From positions 1-37,139 of the IMG/VR virus record IMGVR_UViG_3300034104_006301: DNA of 37,139 bases; one strand, given 5' to 3'. A program made the position numbers and the translations under genes. Shown piece after piece: positions 1 through 7,022 of the stretch. Within the stretch, counting starts at the first letter, position 1. Each line of letters begins with the position of its first letter. The notes beneath the pieces are model-generated. The model worked only from the letters and a program-made list of their open reading frames with translations, made no database searches and had not been told where the DNA came from. The stretch is from a virus.

Positions 1-117
1 GATTCTCTTGCTGTTATGCAAAAGAATCCTTTGTATAGAAGTTTTTTTAATCAGCTTAATGGTAATCAAAACTTACAAGAACAAATAAAAAGAATAAAAA
101 GAATTATGTTTTTGTAA
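1..117 (+). CDS. 3' end of an upstream gene, cut by the window edge
   Basis: The first frame is open from base 1 to a TAA at 115-117 and gives the last 38 residues of a protein. It ends in a basic amphipathic stretch (LQEQIKRIKRIMFL). The next gene starts 13 nt later behind its own TATTTAT element. The fragment is too short to assign a function. The reading frame is supported by AT-rich coding composition and by its tight fit to the next gene. Confidence 0.6.
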   Translation, partial: DSLAVMQKNPLYRSFFNQLNGNQNLQEQIKRIKRIMFL

Positions 118-118
118 G

Positions 119-130
119 GTATTTATTAAT
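119..130 (+). promoter_or_regulatory. TATTTAT promoter element
   Basis: GTATTTATTAAT directly abuts the ATG at 131. It is one of about 23 copies of this element in the window. Confidence 0.5.
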
Positions 131-739
131 ATGAAAAGAATTATTATCACAGAGGAAGAAAAATCAAGAATCCTTGGATTATATGAAGGACCTACGTCAA
201 TTAATTTGGCGAAAGATTTGGCCACAATTCTTGGGATTACAGAAAATGAGTTAAGTTTTTTAAATTCACTTTCACAAGAAAATATTAATAATCAATCACC
301 AAAAAATTTAACGACAATTGAGACAAACATTACAAACGAATTGTCAAAAGTTTTACCGTTAATTTATCAAAAAAATAATACACCAGAAAAATTTAAACCA
401 ATTGCCGAAAAATTAGTAAGTTATAAGATAGATGTTTATGGTAAATTAAATCAAAATCAAAAAATGATATTAGATGGTATTGTAAGTCCGTTTGAAGAAT
501 TTTTAAGAAAAAGTACACCACAACAGAATCCCCAACAACTTCAAACAAAGCCATCAAGTAGTCCAAACGCTAAAATAGGTTCAATACCTGGTGATAAAGA
601 TTATGAGTATAAATTGGAAAACGGAAAGTATTACTTCAAAGGTAAGGAAGGTAGACCATCTGCGACAAAATACCCAAATTGGATTGAAGCCAAAGGAAAA
701 GGACTTCAGTCAATAAAACAAAAAGTTAAATTTCAGTAA
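131..739 (+). CDS. Putative internal virion protein, TEEE-type leader
   Basis: A 202-residue protein of unknown function. Residues 1-20 form the leader KRIIITEEEKSRILGLYE, which ends in L-Y-E followed by Gly and so fits the [IL]-x-E rule of T4-type prohead proteases. The middle is a polar, Asn/Gln/Ser-rich helical region. The C-terminal ~55 residues (DYEYKLENGKYYFKGKEG then YPNW) resemble the C-terminus of the 202-residue protein at 10989-11597, so the two are paralogues with different leaders. A strong terminator follows at 744. Role as packaged cargo is inferred from the leader. Confidence 0.85.
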   Translation: MKRIIITEEEKSRILGLYEGPTSINLAKDLATILGITENELSFLNSLSQENINNQSPKNLTTIETNITNELSKVLPLIYQKNNTPEKFKPIAEKLVSYKIDVYGKLNQNQKMILDGIVSPFEEFLRKSTPQQNPQQLQTKPSSSPNAKIGSIPGDKDYEYKLENGKYYFKGKEGRPSATKYPNWIEAKGKGLQSIKQKVKFQ

Positions 740-743
740 ATAT

Positions 744-766
744 ACCTCATCAAGTGGGGTTTTTTA
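744..766 (+). terminator. Rho-independent terminator
   Basis: Hairpin ACCTCA / TGGGGT with a 5-nt loop (one T-G pair) followed by a T run, just after the stop at 739. Confidence 0.75.
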
Positions 767-775
767 TTTCCTTTT

Positions 776-787
776 TATATTTATTAA
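776..787 (+). promoter_or_regulatory. TATTTAT promoter element
   Basis: TATATTTATTAA, 13 nt upstream of the ATG at 801. Confidence 0.45.
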
Positions 788-800
788 CTATATATAAATT

Positions 801-980
801 ATGAACAACGAACTAAAAGCCCAGCAGTATAATCAATTAATGTTTGAATATACAAAAACACAAAATAGAATTTCATCAATAAAAGGTGAAGCAATAGATT
901 TAAATCAAAATCAGTTAAAAGAAATCCGTGAACTAGAAAATAAGTTAAGACGACTTATGGAAACGGCATCCCGGTTATAA
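801..980 (+). CDS. Small coiled-coil protein (59 aa)
   Basis: A short gene lying cleanly between a TATTTAT element and a terminator at 987. The product is highly charged, and its second half (EIRELENKLRRLME) has heptad-like spacing of hydrophobic residues, so it probably forms a coiled coil. It has no leader peptide and no signal peptide. Function unknown. Confidence 0.7.
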   Translation: MNNELKAQQYNQLMFEYTKTQNRISSIKGEAIDLNQNQLKEIRELENKLRRLMETASRL

Positions 981-986
981 TATATT

Positions 987-1011
987 CCCCACCATTAAAG
1001 TGGGGTTTTTT
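987..1011 (+). terminator. Rho-independent terminator
   Basis: CCCCAC / GTGGGG stem, loop cattaaa, then TTTTTT. It separates the 801 and 1036 genes. Confidence 0.85.
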
Positions 1012-1021
1012 GTTTTATGTT

Positions 1022-1033
1022 GTATTTATTATT
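1022..1033 (+). promoter_or_regulatory. TATTTAT promoter element
   Basis: GTATTTATTATT, 2 nt upstream of the ATG at 1036. Confidence 0.5.
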
Positions 1034-1035
1034 AA

Positions 1036-1386
1036 ATGAAAACCAATTTAAAAAATATTATAAAACGGGTATTAAATGAAGAGGTCACCGAGACCAGTAC
1101 TCTTTATTGGGAATTACCAGAAAAATTGGTTGATGAATTGGGTCTTCAATTATATAAAGAAAATGATGTCGTATTTCTTGTTGAAATTCATTTTGATACA
1201 AGAAATATTGTTTTTGAATTAACCACAACAAACCAGTTTGGTGATTTGGTACCTTACGACGATTCATTAGAGGTACCAGCATCTTATAATGGTTGGTATA
1301 GAAGAAATCTTGATGACCTATCCGATGAATTTAAAAGATTTATTTTTAGAAGATTAGATCCTAAATGGTTAAAGTATTTATTTTAA
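1036..1386 (+). CDS. Putative virion cargo protein with short propeptide-like leader
   Basis: A 116-residue protein of unknown function. The N-terminus (KNIIKRVLNEEVTE) is a shortened form of the LTESDL-type leader and ends in L-N-E. The same short form (NIIKRVIKEE) opens the gene at 18641. The body is acidic with aromatic residues. The next gene begins 2 nt after the stop, so the two are probably co-transcribed. Confidence 0.8.
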   Translation: MKTNLKNIIKRVLNEEVTETSTLYWELPEKLVDELGLQLYKENDVVFLVEIHFDTRNIVFELTTTNQFGDLVPYDDSLEVPASYNGWYRRNLDDLSDEFKRFIFRRLDPKWLKYLF

Positions 1387-1388
1387 AT

Positions 1389-2102
1389 ATGAAAATCATA
1401 ATTACAGAAGAACAATTTTATAATCTCATTCCCCAATCTGTTAGAAGGAGAATGACCGAAAAAGAGTTTCAAATTCTTTATGATATTATTGATAATAATA
1501 AAAGATATTATGTTGCACAAGATTTTGATAGGTACCTTGAAGGTAATTTACAAGATTCATTAAATGAATTTATTAAATACTACAAAGTTGAAGAAATTGA
1601 CCCAAACCTTAATAATGATGATTGGGATGATGAGGAAAATCTTAAATATAAAATTTTTTGGCAATTAATTCCATTTCTAAAAAAGAAATATTACGATGAC
1701 TTATATGATTATCATAAGGAGTATCATAAACGACGTGGAAGTATGAATGAATCTAAAGACGAAAGATTGTTTAAGGAACTACCAATATTTATTAGAAGAA
1801 GAATAACTCCAGATGATTTGGATTATATTGATGGAGAATTAACACATTATATTTTATCAACACCACCAACAAATAGGTTTGAAGATTTTTCTAGTTCTGT
1901 TATTGGTGATGTTCTTCACGAATTTATTATTGGTTATAAGGGTGATGAAATTGAAATTGAGGATGATCCGGAATATGGTGAGGTTTATAATGAAGAAAGT
2001 AGAAATAAAGTTATGGATAGGTATTGGGTTTTAAAACCATTTCTTGAGAAAAAATATAAGGACCGATTATACCAAGCTTGGGAAAGAAAAAAATCAATCT
2101 AG
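1389..2102 (+). CDS. Putative virion protein made of two tandem repeats
   Basis: I place the start at 1389, where the product opens with MKIIITEEQFYNLI; an upstream in-frame start would add eight unlike residues. The 237-residue protein is an internal duplication. Unit 1 (about residues 10-115) and unit 2 (about 125-237) share the order RRR(M/I)T, an acidic F-D/E-D stretch, EFI..Y(K), then PFL.KKY.D.LY. The units are joined by MNESKDE, itself like a leader cleavage site. The leader has no clear [IL]-x-E of its own. Function unknown. Confidence 0.85.
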   Translation: MKIIITEEQFYNLIPQSVRRRMTEKEFQILYDIIDNNKRYYVAQDFDRYLEGNLQDSLNEFIKYYKVEEIDPNLNNDDWDDEENLKYKIFWQLIPFLKKKYYDDLYDYHKEYHKRRGSMNESKDERLFKELPIFIRRRITPDDLDYIDGELTHYILSTPPTNRFEDFSSSVIGDVLHEFIIGYKGDEIEIEDDPEYGEVYNEESRNKVMDRYWVLKPFLEKKYKDRLYQAWERKKSI

Positions 2103-2122
2103 TAAGTTTTTTTGTTTTTTAT

Positions 2123-2134
2123 GATATTTATAAA
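2123..2134 (+). promoter_or_regulatory. TATTTAT promoter element
   Basis: GATATTTATAAA, 11 nt upstream of the ATG at 2146. Confidence 0.55.
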
Positions 2135-2145
2135 TAAAAATAATT

Positions 2146-2625
2146 ATGAAAAAAATTATAAAATTAACCGAATCTGATTTAACAAGAATTGTTAAAAGAG
2201 TTATTTTAGAAAACGAAGAACAAAGTTTGGCTGATCAAGAATTGGCTGGAAAAAATATTGATGTACAACAATATTGTTCACCATCTACACCACCAAGAAT
2301 TGTAACAAAAATATTAAATAAATTACCAGATAACTTAAGAAAAAAAGCTATTGATTTTATTAAAAAGTTTGCCAACGCTATTAAAGGTAAAAGTGTTAAA
2401 GAGTTAATTTTACTTAAAAGAGAGTTAAAAGACAAAAAAAACGCATCAAAAAATCTACAAGAACAAGCAGGTTTGATTGTTATTGCCGGACTTACAATCT
2501 CAGTAGAATTATTACTTTTAATTGGTGGTATTATTTTATTTATTATTATTGTATATATAATTATAAAATCTAGTAAAGGTGGTGGGTCTTGTAATCCCGG
2601 ATGGTGGGATAATCTAAATCAATAA
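2146..2625 (+). CDS. Putative virion protein, LTESDL leader and C-terminal membrane helix
   Basis: A 159-residue protein. The leader KKIIKLTESDLTRIVKRVILE (residues 2-22) is the clearest example of the LTESDL type and ends in I-L-E. A basic central region (residues ~50-100) follows. One strongly hydrophobic segment lies at about residues 108-142 (LIVIAGLTISVELLLLIG then FIIIVYIII), enough for one or two membrane passes. The tail is short and Gly/Cys-rich (GGGSCNPGWW). If cleaved after E22, the mature protein would be a small membrane protein. Function unknown. Confidence 0.85.
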   Translation: MKKIIKLTESDLTRIVKRVILENEEQSLADQELAGKNIDVQQYCSPSTPPRIVTKILNKLPDNLRKKAIDFIKKFANAIKGKSVKELILLKRELKDKKNASKNLQEQAGLIVIAGLTISVELLLLIGGIILFIIIVYIIIKSSKGGGSCNPGWWDNLNQ

Positions 2626-2637
2626 AATAAAAAAATT

Positions 2638-3186
2638 ATGAATAAATTTATTATAACAGAAGAAGAAAAATCAAGAATTATTGGTATGCACCAAAATGCA
2701 ACCTCAAAACAATATTTATCTGAAGATATAAATGAACAATTGGGTTCAGACATTAAAGCAGCTGCCAAAGGTCTTGGGGCTAGAGTTGGTACTATTGCTC
2801 AGAATTTAGGTAAAGCTGTCGGTATTAATAAAAGTGATAGGACATTACAAAGTCCAGAATTAAATGCTCAGATGGCAAAGATAAAATCTAAAGTTCAGTC
2901 ATTCCAAAAAATAATTGATGGTTTGAACACTGATATTGCAGCAATACAACAAGTTGCAAAATCTCAAATGACGGGTCAGTATCAACCGGAAGCAACTCAA
3001 ATAAACACTTTAATTACAAATTACTCTCAATTATTAGGTAATTTAACTCAATACAACAATAGTATTATAAATCAACAACAAACACAACAACAAACACCAA
3101 CACAACAACCAACACAACAACCAACACAACAACCAACACAACAACCAACACAACCTCAAGCAATTCCACCACAACAAGTTGCATAA
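2638..3186 (+). CDS. Putative virion protein, TEEE leader and PTQQ-repeat tail
   Basis: A 182-residue protein with the TEEE-type leader NKFIITEEEKSRIIGMHQ.A...QYLSED; the L-S-E tripeptide is the likely cleavage point. The middle is Ala/Gln/Lys-rich and probably helical. The C-terminus from about residue 150 is a low-complexity run of PTQQ units encoded by 12-bp tandem repeats. It starts 12 nt after the previous stop, without a promoter of its own. Function unknown. Confidence 0.85.
   Translation: MNKFIITEEEKSRIIGMHQNATSKQYLSEDINEQLGSDIKAAAKGLGARVGTIAQNLGKAVGINKSDRTLQSPELNAQMAKIKSKVQSFQKIIDGLNTDIAAIQQVAKSQMTGQYQPEATQINTLITNYSQLLGNLTQYNNSIINQQQTQQQTPTQQPTQQPTQQPTQQPTQPQAIPPQQVA
3097..3156 (+). 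repeat. 12-bp tandem repeat encoding PTQQ
   Basis: The unit CCAACACAACAA occurs four times exactly and once with changes, all in frame in the gene at 2638. It could vary in copy number by slippage. It is a coding minisatellite, not a CRISPR. Confidence 0.9.
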
Positions 3187-3207
3187 TAAAAAAAATTAAA
3201 ATAAAAA

Positions 3208-3235
3208 CCCCATCAAATAAAAGGTGGGGTTTTTT
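3208..3235 (+). terminator. Rho-independent terminator
   Basis: CCCCATC / GGTGGGG stem with a T run. The -33 box of the next promoter overlaps the end of this T tract. Confidence 0.85.
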
Positions 3236-3263
3236 GTTGGTTAAAATAATTTTATTATATTTG
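3233..3263 (+). promoter_or_regulatory. Host-type (Bacteroidetes) promoter
   Basis: TTTG at 3233-3236, a 19-nt spacer, then TATATTTG at 3256-3263. This is the Bacteroidetes housekeeping form TTTG-N19-TAnnTTTG. It lies 18 nt upstream of the ATG at 3282. Confidence 0.7.
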
Positions 3264-3281
3264 TAATCAATTAATAAAATT

Positions 3282-4019
3282 ATGGAAGAAAAGAAACTAT
3301 CAATTAGAGATATTGTAATTAAAGAACAAGAAAGATTAACAATTTTAGTTGATCAATTTATTACAATACAAAATACTATTGAAAATAAATTTGATAAGTT
3401 CTTTAGTGAAATCTTAAAATGTTCAAAAGAGTTTGAACTTAAAAAAAATAAAAGAACATATAGTAAAGAGATAAGATATAGACACGAAAACGGAAGATAT
3501 ATTAACGTTGGGTGCGTCCAAAAAGATTACAATGAATGTTCTATTTCATATATTGGTAAATTACCAGATAATGTAAACAACCCATTTACCATTTCGGTTC
3601 AAGAACATATTGTCTATGGTAGAAGTTATTGGAATAAAAGAAATGAGGGACTCAAATTAGTTGTAAGAATCAACTATGATAAAGAAATTTTTTACAAGAC
3701 AGGTAAAGGACTTGTAAAAAAAATAAATGAAGAGGTACAATTAATTTGGGATAGACATAATTCTAAACTTGTTAGCGAACGTAAACGTGAGTTAGCTGTT
3801 TCTTCTGTAAGTAAAAAATTTGGTAAATGTTTAGTTACAAATAGTGATAATTCAGTAATTACAATCTTATTTGAAAATAGTGTTAATATATCATTATACT
3901 ATAACTCAAATCTTGAAACCGGTGAAGTTACTTTTACTCTTCGTAATTTAAATTTTGGTTCGTCAATAAAAAATGAAAGTAAACTAAACGATTTAATCAA
4001 ATTTTTTAGTAGTATATGA
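3282..4019 (+). CDS. Hypothetical protein, host-type promoter, no leader
   Basis: A 245-residue soluble, Lys/Asn-rich protein with an N-terminal helical region (RDIVIKEQERLTILVDQF) and a beta-rich remainder. I do not recognise the family. Unlike its neighbours it has no propeptide-like leader and is transcribed from a host-type promoter, so I infer expression on a different schedule, probably inside the infected cell rather than in the virion. Confidence 0.8.
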   Translation: MEEKKLSIRDIVIKEQERLTILVDQFITIQNTIENKFDKFFSEILKCSKEFELKKNKRTYSKEIRYRHENGRYINVGCVQKDYNECSISYIGKLPDNVNNPFTISVQEHIVYGRSYWNKRNEGLKLVVRINYDKEIFYKTGKGLVKKINEEVQLIWDRHNSKLVSERKRELAVSSVSKKFGKCLVTNSDNSVITILFENSVNISLYYNSNLETGEVTFTLRNLNFGSSIKNESKLNDLIKFFSSI

Positions 4020-4030
4020 TATTTATAGTT
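4018..4030 (+). promoter_or_regulatory. TATTTAT promoter element
   Basis: GATATTTATAGTT, overlapping the stop codon at 4019 and 13 nt upstream of the ATG at 4044. Confidence 0.5.
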
Positions 4031-4043
4031 AAAATAAAAAACT

Positions 4044-4919
4044 ATGAAAAAAATAGTTAGAATTACCGAATCAGAACTTAATCATATCACTAAAAGGGTA
4101 ATTTTTGAAATGGATAATGAAAAAAAAGAATTTCCAGAATCATATAGAGATTTGTATGACCAACTACCAGAAGATTTAAAAAAATTATTGTTTAAACAGT
4201 GGGAAGCAAAACAAAATCCAAAATGGCATCCAGAAGGTAATTCATTAAAACATATTTTAGTTGTCATAAAGAGAGCTTACCATCATTATCCGGAGGACCC
4301 AAATATGATTATGACAGCACTATTCCACGACTTAGGTAAAATGGATACATACGGAATCAACCCAAAAACTGGTGAACCTACGGCTTATGGTCACGAAGAT
4401 AAATCTGAAAAATATGTTGAGGAGTATAAAGATTGGATTGAATCATACGAAGGAACAGATGTTGATGAAATTAAATATTTGGTTAAAAACCATATGAAAA
4501 TTAAACCATCAACCTGGGATGTAATGAAAGACACAAAAAAAGAACCAATATCATCTCATAAAGCTTTTGAAAAATTAAAAGGGTTTACAGATAAACTTGA
4601 TGGTGGCGGAACAGATATTTCGGAACAACAAATAAGAAAAATCATTAAACAATTTATTAATGAAGAAAGGGAAGATAGTATTTCAAAACCATTAGGTTAT
4701 GACAGTTTTCAAAAAAAATGTAAAACAAAAAATAAAGGTTCTTTTCGTACATTTACCGATGGGGTACATTTAAAATGTTTGGAGACTAAAGGTACATTTT
4801 TTACTCAAGATAAAACGACCGGATTAACAGTTAAAGAAAAACCTTTTAAAAATAAGGTAGGTGTAAATGGTACCTGGGTTTTAAATGGAAATAAAATTAA
4901 TCTTAAAACAACATTATAA
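4044..4919 (+). CDS. HD-domain phosphohydrolase-like protein with N-terminal and internal leaders
   Basis: A 291-residue protein. Residues 2-22 are an LTESDL-type leader (KKIVRITESELNHITKRVIFE, ending I-F-E). Residues ~60-175 form an HD domain: H in SLKHI, HD in ALFHDLGK (about 95-96), H in GHEDKS (about 117) and H in KNHMK (about 150). Such domains hydrolyse phosphate esters or nucleotides using metal ions. A second leader-like segment, ISEQQIRKIIKQFINEE, lies at about residues 192-208, before a C-terminal domain with paired Cys residues. Two propeptide-bearing proteins may thus be fused and cut apart on maturation. Substrate unknown. Confidence 0.8.
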   Translation: MKKIVRITESELNHITKRVIFEMDNEKKEFPESYRDLYDQLPEDLKKLLFKQWEAKQNPKWHPEGNSLKHILVVIKRAYHHYPEDPNMIMTALFHDLGKMDTYGINPKTGEPTAYGHEDKSEKYVEEYKDWIESYEGTDVDEIKYLVKNHMKIKPSTWDVMKDTKKEPISSHKAFEKLKGFTDKLDGGGTDISEQQIRKIIKQFINEEREDSISKPLGYDSFQKKCKTKNKGSFRTFTDGVHLKCLETKGTFFTQDKTTGLTVKEKPFKNKVGVNGTWVLNGNKINLKTTL

Positions 4920-4938
4920 AGAATTAGACATTTTAAAA

Positions 4939-4963
4939 CTCCACTCTCTAAGTGGGGTTTTTT
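4939..4963 (+). terminator. Rho-independent terminator
   Basis: CTCCAC / GTGGGG stem, then a T run, 20 nt after the stop of the HD-domain gene. Confidence 0.8.
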
Positions 4964-4970
4964 GTTTTAT

Positions 4971-4985
4971 GATATATTTATAAAT
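4971..4985 (+). promoter_or_regulatory. TATTTAT promoter element
   Basis: GATATATTTATAAAT, 8 nt upstream of the ATG at 4994. Confidence 0.5.
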
Positions 4986-4993
4986 AAAATAAT

Positions 4994-5398
4994 ATGAAAA
5001 AAATAGTAAGACTTAATGAATCAGACCTTACTCGTATTGTTAAACGAGTGGTTAATGAGTCCGATAAAAAAAATAAGGACCTAGACGATAATATCAAAAT
5101 CTATAATTTATATAAAAAAGGTGAAATACCTAAAAAACATTTTGATATGTTTATGGGTATTTTAACAAGAAAAGAAAAGGAAGATTTGATGGATTATATT
5201 AGAAATGGAAAAAATAAATCTGATATCCAGGAAATGCGTCGAGGTTCTGATGATGAAATGTTTGATCTTGAAATAGATAAAATAAAAAGGGCTCTTCACG
5301 ATATTAAAAGAATGGCACATCACGACCCACAAACAGTTGACCATATTTGTAATATGATTGTTAATGTTTCTTTACCAAGATTAAAAGAATTTAGATAA
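4994..5398 (+). CDS. Putative virion protein, LTESDL-type leader
   Basis: A 134-residue charged, probably all-helical protein. The leader KKIVRLNESDLTRIVKRVVNE ends in V-N-E, a conservative departure from [IL]-x-E. The body contains HDIKRMAHHDP and CNMIV but matches no family I know. The next gene starts 5 nt downstream, so the pair is probably one transcript. Confidence 0.8.
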   Translation: MKKIVRLNESDLTRIVKRVVNESDKKNKDLDDNIKIYNLYKKGEIPKKHFDMFMGILTRKEKEDLMDYIRNGKNKSDIQEMRRGSDDEMFDLEIDKIKRALHDIKRMAHHDPQTVDHICNMIVNVSLPRLKEFR

Positions 5399-5403
5399 AT
5401 ATT

Positions 5404-5760
5404 ATGGATAAATATAGATTTAATCAATTATTAGAATCAACAATGGGAAATGTTAAACCATTGTTAAGTGAAAACGACACCCAAGAACTAAGTTCGGTTG
5501 AACAAAACCTAATCAATCTGGCAAACGCTGAAAGATTTTTGGTAGATTTTGGAAAATCATCTAACCCAGATAATACCGATGAAGTAACGTATACAGATTT
5601 AAGTGATGTGAGTGTTAAAGACGATTTTACAATACACTATGACCGTATGATTGAGTATTTAAATGATAATGACAATGAAGTTACATTATTTGATAATTAC
5701 AATAATAAAAAATTTAGATTTGAGCTTGATGGTGATAAACTTATTATAACAAAACTATAG
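5404..5760 (+). CDS. Putative virion protein, atypical leader
   Basis: A 118-residue acidic protein. The N-terminus (DKYRFNQLLESTMGNVKPLLSEN) is not one of the two main leader types but carries L-L-E and L-S-E, either of which would suit the same protease. The remainder is acidic with regular beta-type alternation. Function unknown. Confidence 0.75.
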   Translation: MDKYRFNQLLESTMGNVKPLLSENDTQELSSVEQNLINLANAERFLVDFGKSSNPDNTDEVTYTDLSDVSVKDDFTIHYDRMIEYLNDNDNEVTLFDNYNNKKFRFELDGDKLIITKL

Positions 5761-5778
5761 TTTTTTTAACTTATTGTG

Positions 5779-5790
5779 GTATTTATAAAT
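5779..5790 (+). promoter_or_regulatory. TATTTAT promoter element
   Basis: GTATTTATAAAT, 11 nt upstream of the ATG at 5802. Confidence 0.5.
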
Positions 5791-5801
5791 AAAATTAATT
5801 T

Positions 5802-6491
5802 ATGAAAAAATTTATTATAACAGAAGAAGAAAGAAGCAGAATCCTTGGAATGCATAATAAGGCTGTCGGGAGACAGTATTTGATGGAAAATACTGGTTAC
5901 GATAGTACTCAAGGCCCGAAAGTAAATGATGGACCTGCCGCTTATAATTACTTTATGGGTATTGTTAATAAAACAAAAACTTTAAAAAAGGGTACTGCAT
6001 GGGTTGGTAAAAACACATATTGGGTTGTAACATCAGATTGGGGTGAAGGGCAAACTGGTGCCATAATTGGAGAACGATGTGACATTCTTATGAGAGGAAT
6101 TGTGAAAAGAAACGGACTTTATTTTGATGTTTCAAATGATAGTGAATCTATGTTAATGAATTTGGCTAAAACTAATGCCGATTCATTTTTAAATACACTT
6201 AATGGTAATGAACCAGATAAATGGTTACCTAATACACAAACATTAAAATCAGAGTCTACTGGTACTCCAGGTGGTAATATAGCGCTTGTTGGTGGATTAG
6301 AGACTTTTAAAAAAATGGTTAAAAATTTACCTAATAAAGAACAATTATTAACAAACTTTATTAATGCTAGAAAAACAAAACCTAATTTTGGTTTTGGAGC
6401 TGTACCTCAAGACCAACAAGATTTATACCCTCCACTAACACCAACAACGGCAACACCAGTTAAAACTCAACAACCAGTAAAAAAACCATAA
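5802..6491 (+). CDS. Putative virion protein, TEEE leader and QPVKKP tail
   Basis: A 229-residue protein. The leader KKFIITEEERSRILGMHNKA..RQYLMEN carries L-M-E. The central domain has WVGKNTYWVV and GERCDILMRG. The Thr/Pro-rich C-terminus ends in QPVKKP, the same last six residues as the protein at 7023. Leader, linker and tail are thus shared while the centres differ, which points to a modular family. Function unknown. Confidence 0.85.
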   Translation: MKKFIITEEERSRILGMHNKAVGRQYLMENTGYDSTQGPKVNDGPAAYNYFMGIVNKTKTLKKGTAWVGKNTYWVVTSDWGEGQTGAIIGERCDILMRGIVKRNGLYFDVSNDSESMLMNLAKTNADSFLNTLNGNEPDKWLPNTQTLKSESTGTPGGNIALVGGLETFKKMVKNLPNKEQLLTNFINARKTKPNFGFGAVPQDQQDLYPPLTPTTATPVKTQQPVKKP

Positions 6492-6493
6492 TA

Positions 6494-6521
6494 AAAAAAG
6501 TCCTCAATTGAGGACTTTTTT
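6494..6521. terminator. Bidirectional terminator
   Basis: Near-perfect palindrome: A tract, GTCCTC, AATT, GAGGAC, T tract. It lies between the convergent genes 5802 (+) and 6524 (-) and can end transcription from both sides. Confidence 0.9.
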
Positions 6522-6523
6522 AT

Positions 6524-6946
6524 TTAAAAAGAAACCATTGTGTATTTTGTTGGTTTGGTTATAACATAACCAAAAATTAATCTGTAGTAATAAATAAATT
6601 CTTTATTTTCTAGGTTCAAAATAATTTTTGTATCAATTGCTGTATCATCAAGTGTTATAGTGTATTCATAACTATTTTGATTAATATCTAAAATTGCAAC
6701 ATCAGCAATCATTTGTCCCTCAAAAAACAACATACATCTATTGTTTTTGAAATCCAATGTATAATTACAATCTGTAACCTCATTTGAAACTGTGTCTGGA
6801 TTTGCAATTGCAATTTTAAAAATAGTATCATTAAAATTTTGAATTTGGTCAAAATTGTCAATATGAACATCAACAATGTTCGGTAATTTTTGAGAAAAAC
6901 CAAAAATTACAAAAATAAAGGATAATACGATAAATAAAGTTTTCAT
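6524..6946 (-). CDS. Exported protein with signal peptide
   Basis: A 140-residue protein. Residues 1-19 (KTLFIVLSFIFVIFGFSQ) form a typical Bacteroidetes signal peptide with FSQ at the cleavage point, so the product should leave the cytoplasm. The mature part is a small beta-rich domain with two Cys. It is one of few genes on this strand in the region, has no propeptide leader, and stands alone between 5802 and 7023. A role at the host envelope is inferred only from the export signal. Confidence 0.8.
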   Translation of the reverse strand: MKTLFIVLSFIFVIFGFSQKLPNIVDVHIDNFDQIQNFNDTIFKIAIANPDTVSNEVTDCNYTLDFKNNRCMLFFEGQMIADVAILDINQNSYEYTITLDDTAIDTKIILNLENKEFIYYYRLIFGYVITKPTKYTMVSF

Positions 6947-6966
6947 AGAATAATAGTTTTTTTTTA

Positions 6967-6981
6967 CAAATATAAATATTT
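6967..6981 (-). promoter_or_regulatory. Promoter region of the 6524 gene
   Basis: Read on the minus strand it contains AATATTTATATTTG: both the TATTTAT element and a host-type TATATTTG -7 box. No convincing -33 TTTG is seen at the right distance. Confidence 0.4.
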
Positions 6982-6996
6982 TTTTTTAACTATTCT

Positions 6997-7008
6997 AATA
7001 TTTATAAT
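6997..7008 (+). promoter_or_regulatory. TATTTAT promoter element
   Basis: AATATTTATAAT, 14 nt upstream of the ATG at 7023. Confidence 0.5.
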
Positions 7009-7022
7009 TAAAATAAAATACT

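Noticed and set aside
3097-3156. Short direct repeats that could suggest a CRISPR array
   Set aside because: The 12-bp units are contiguous, in frame and encode PTQQ; there are no spacers.
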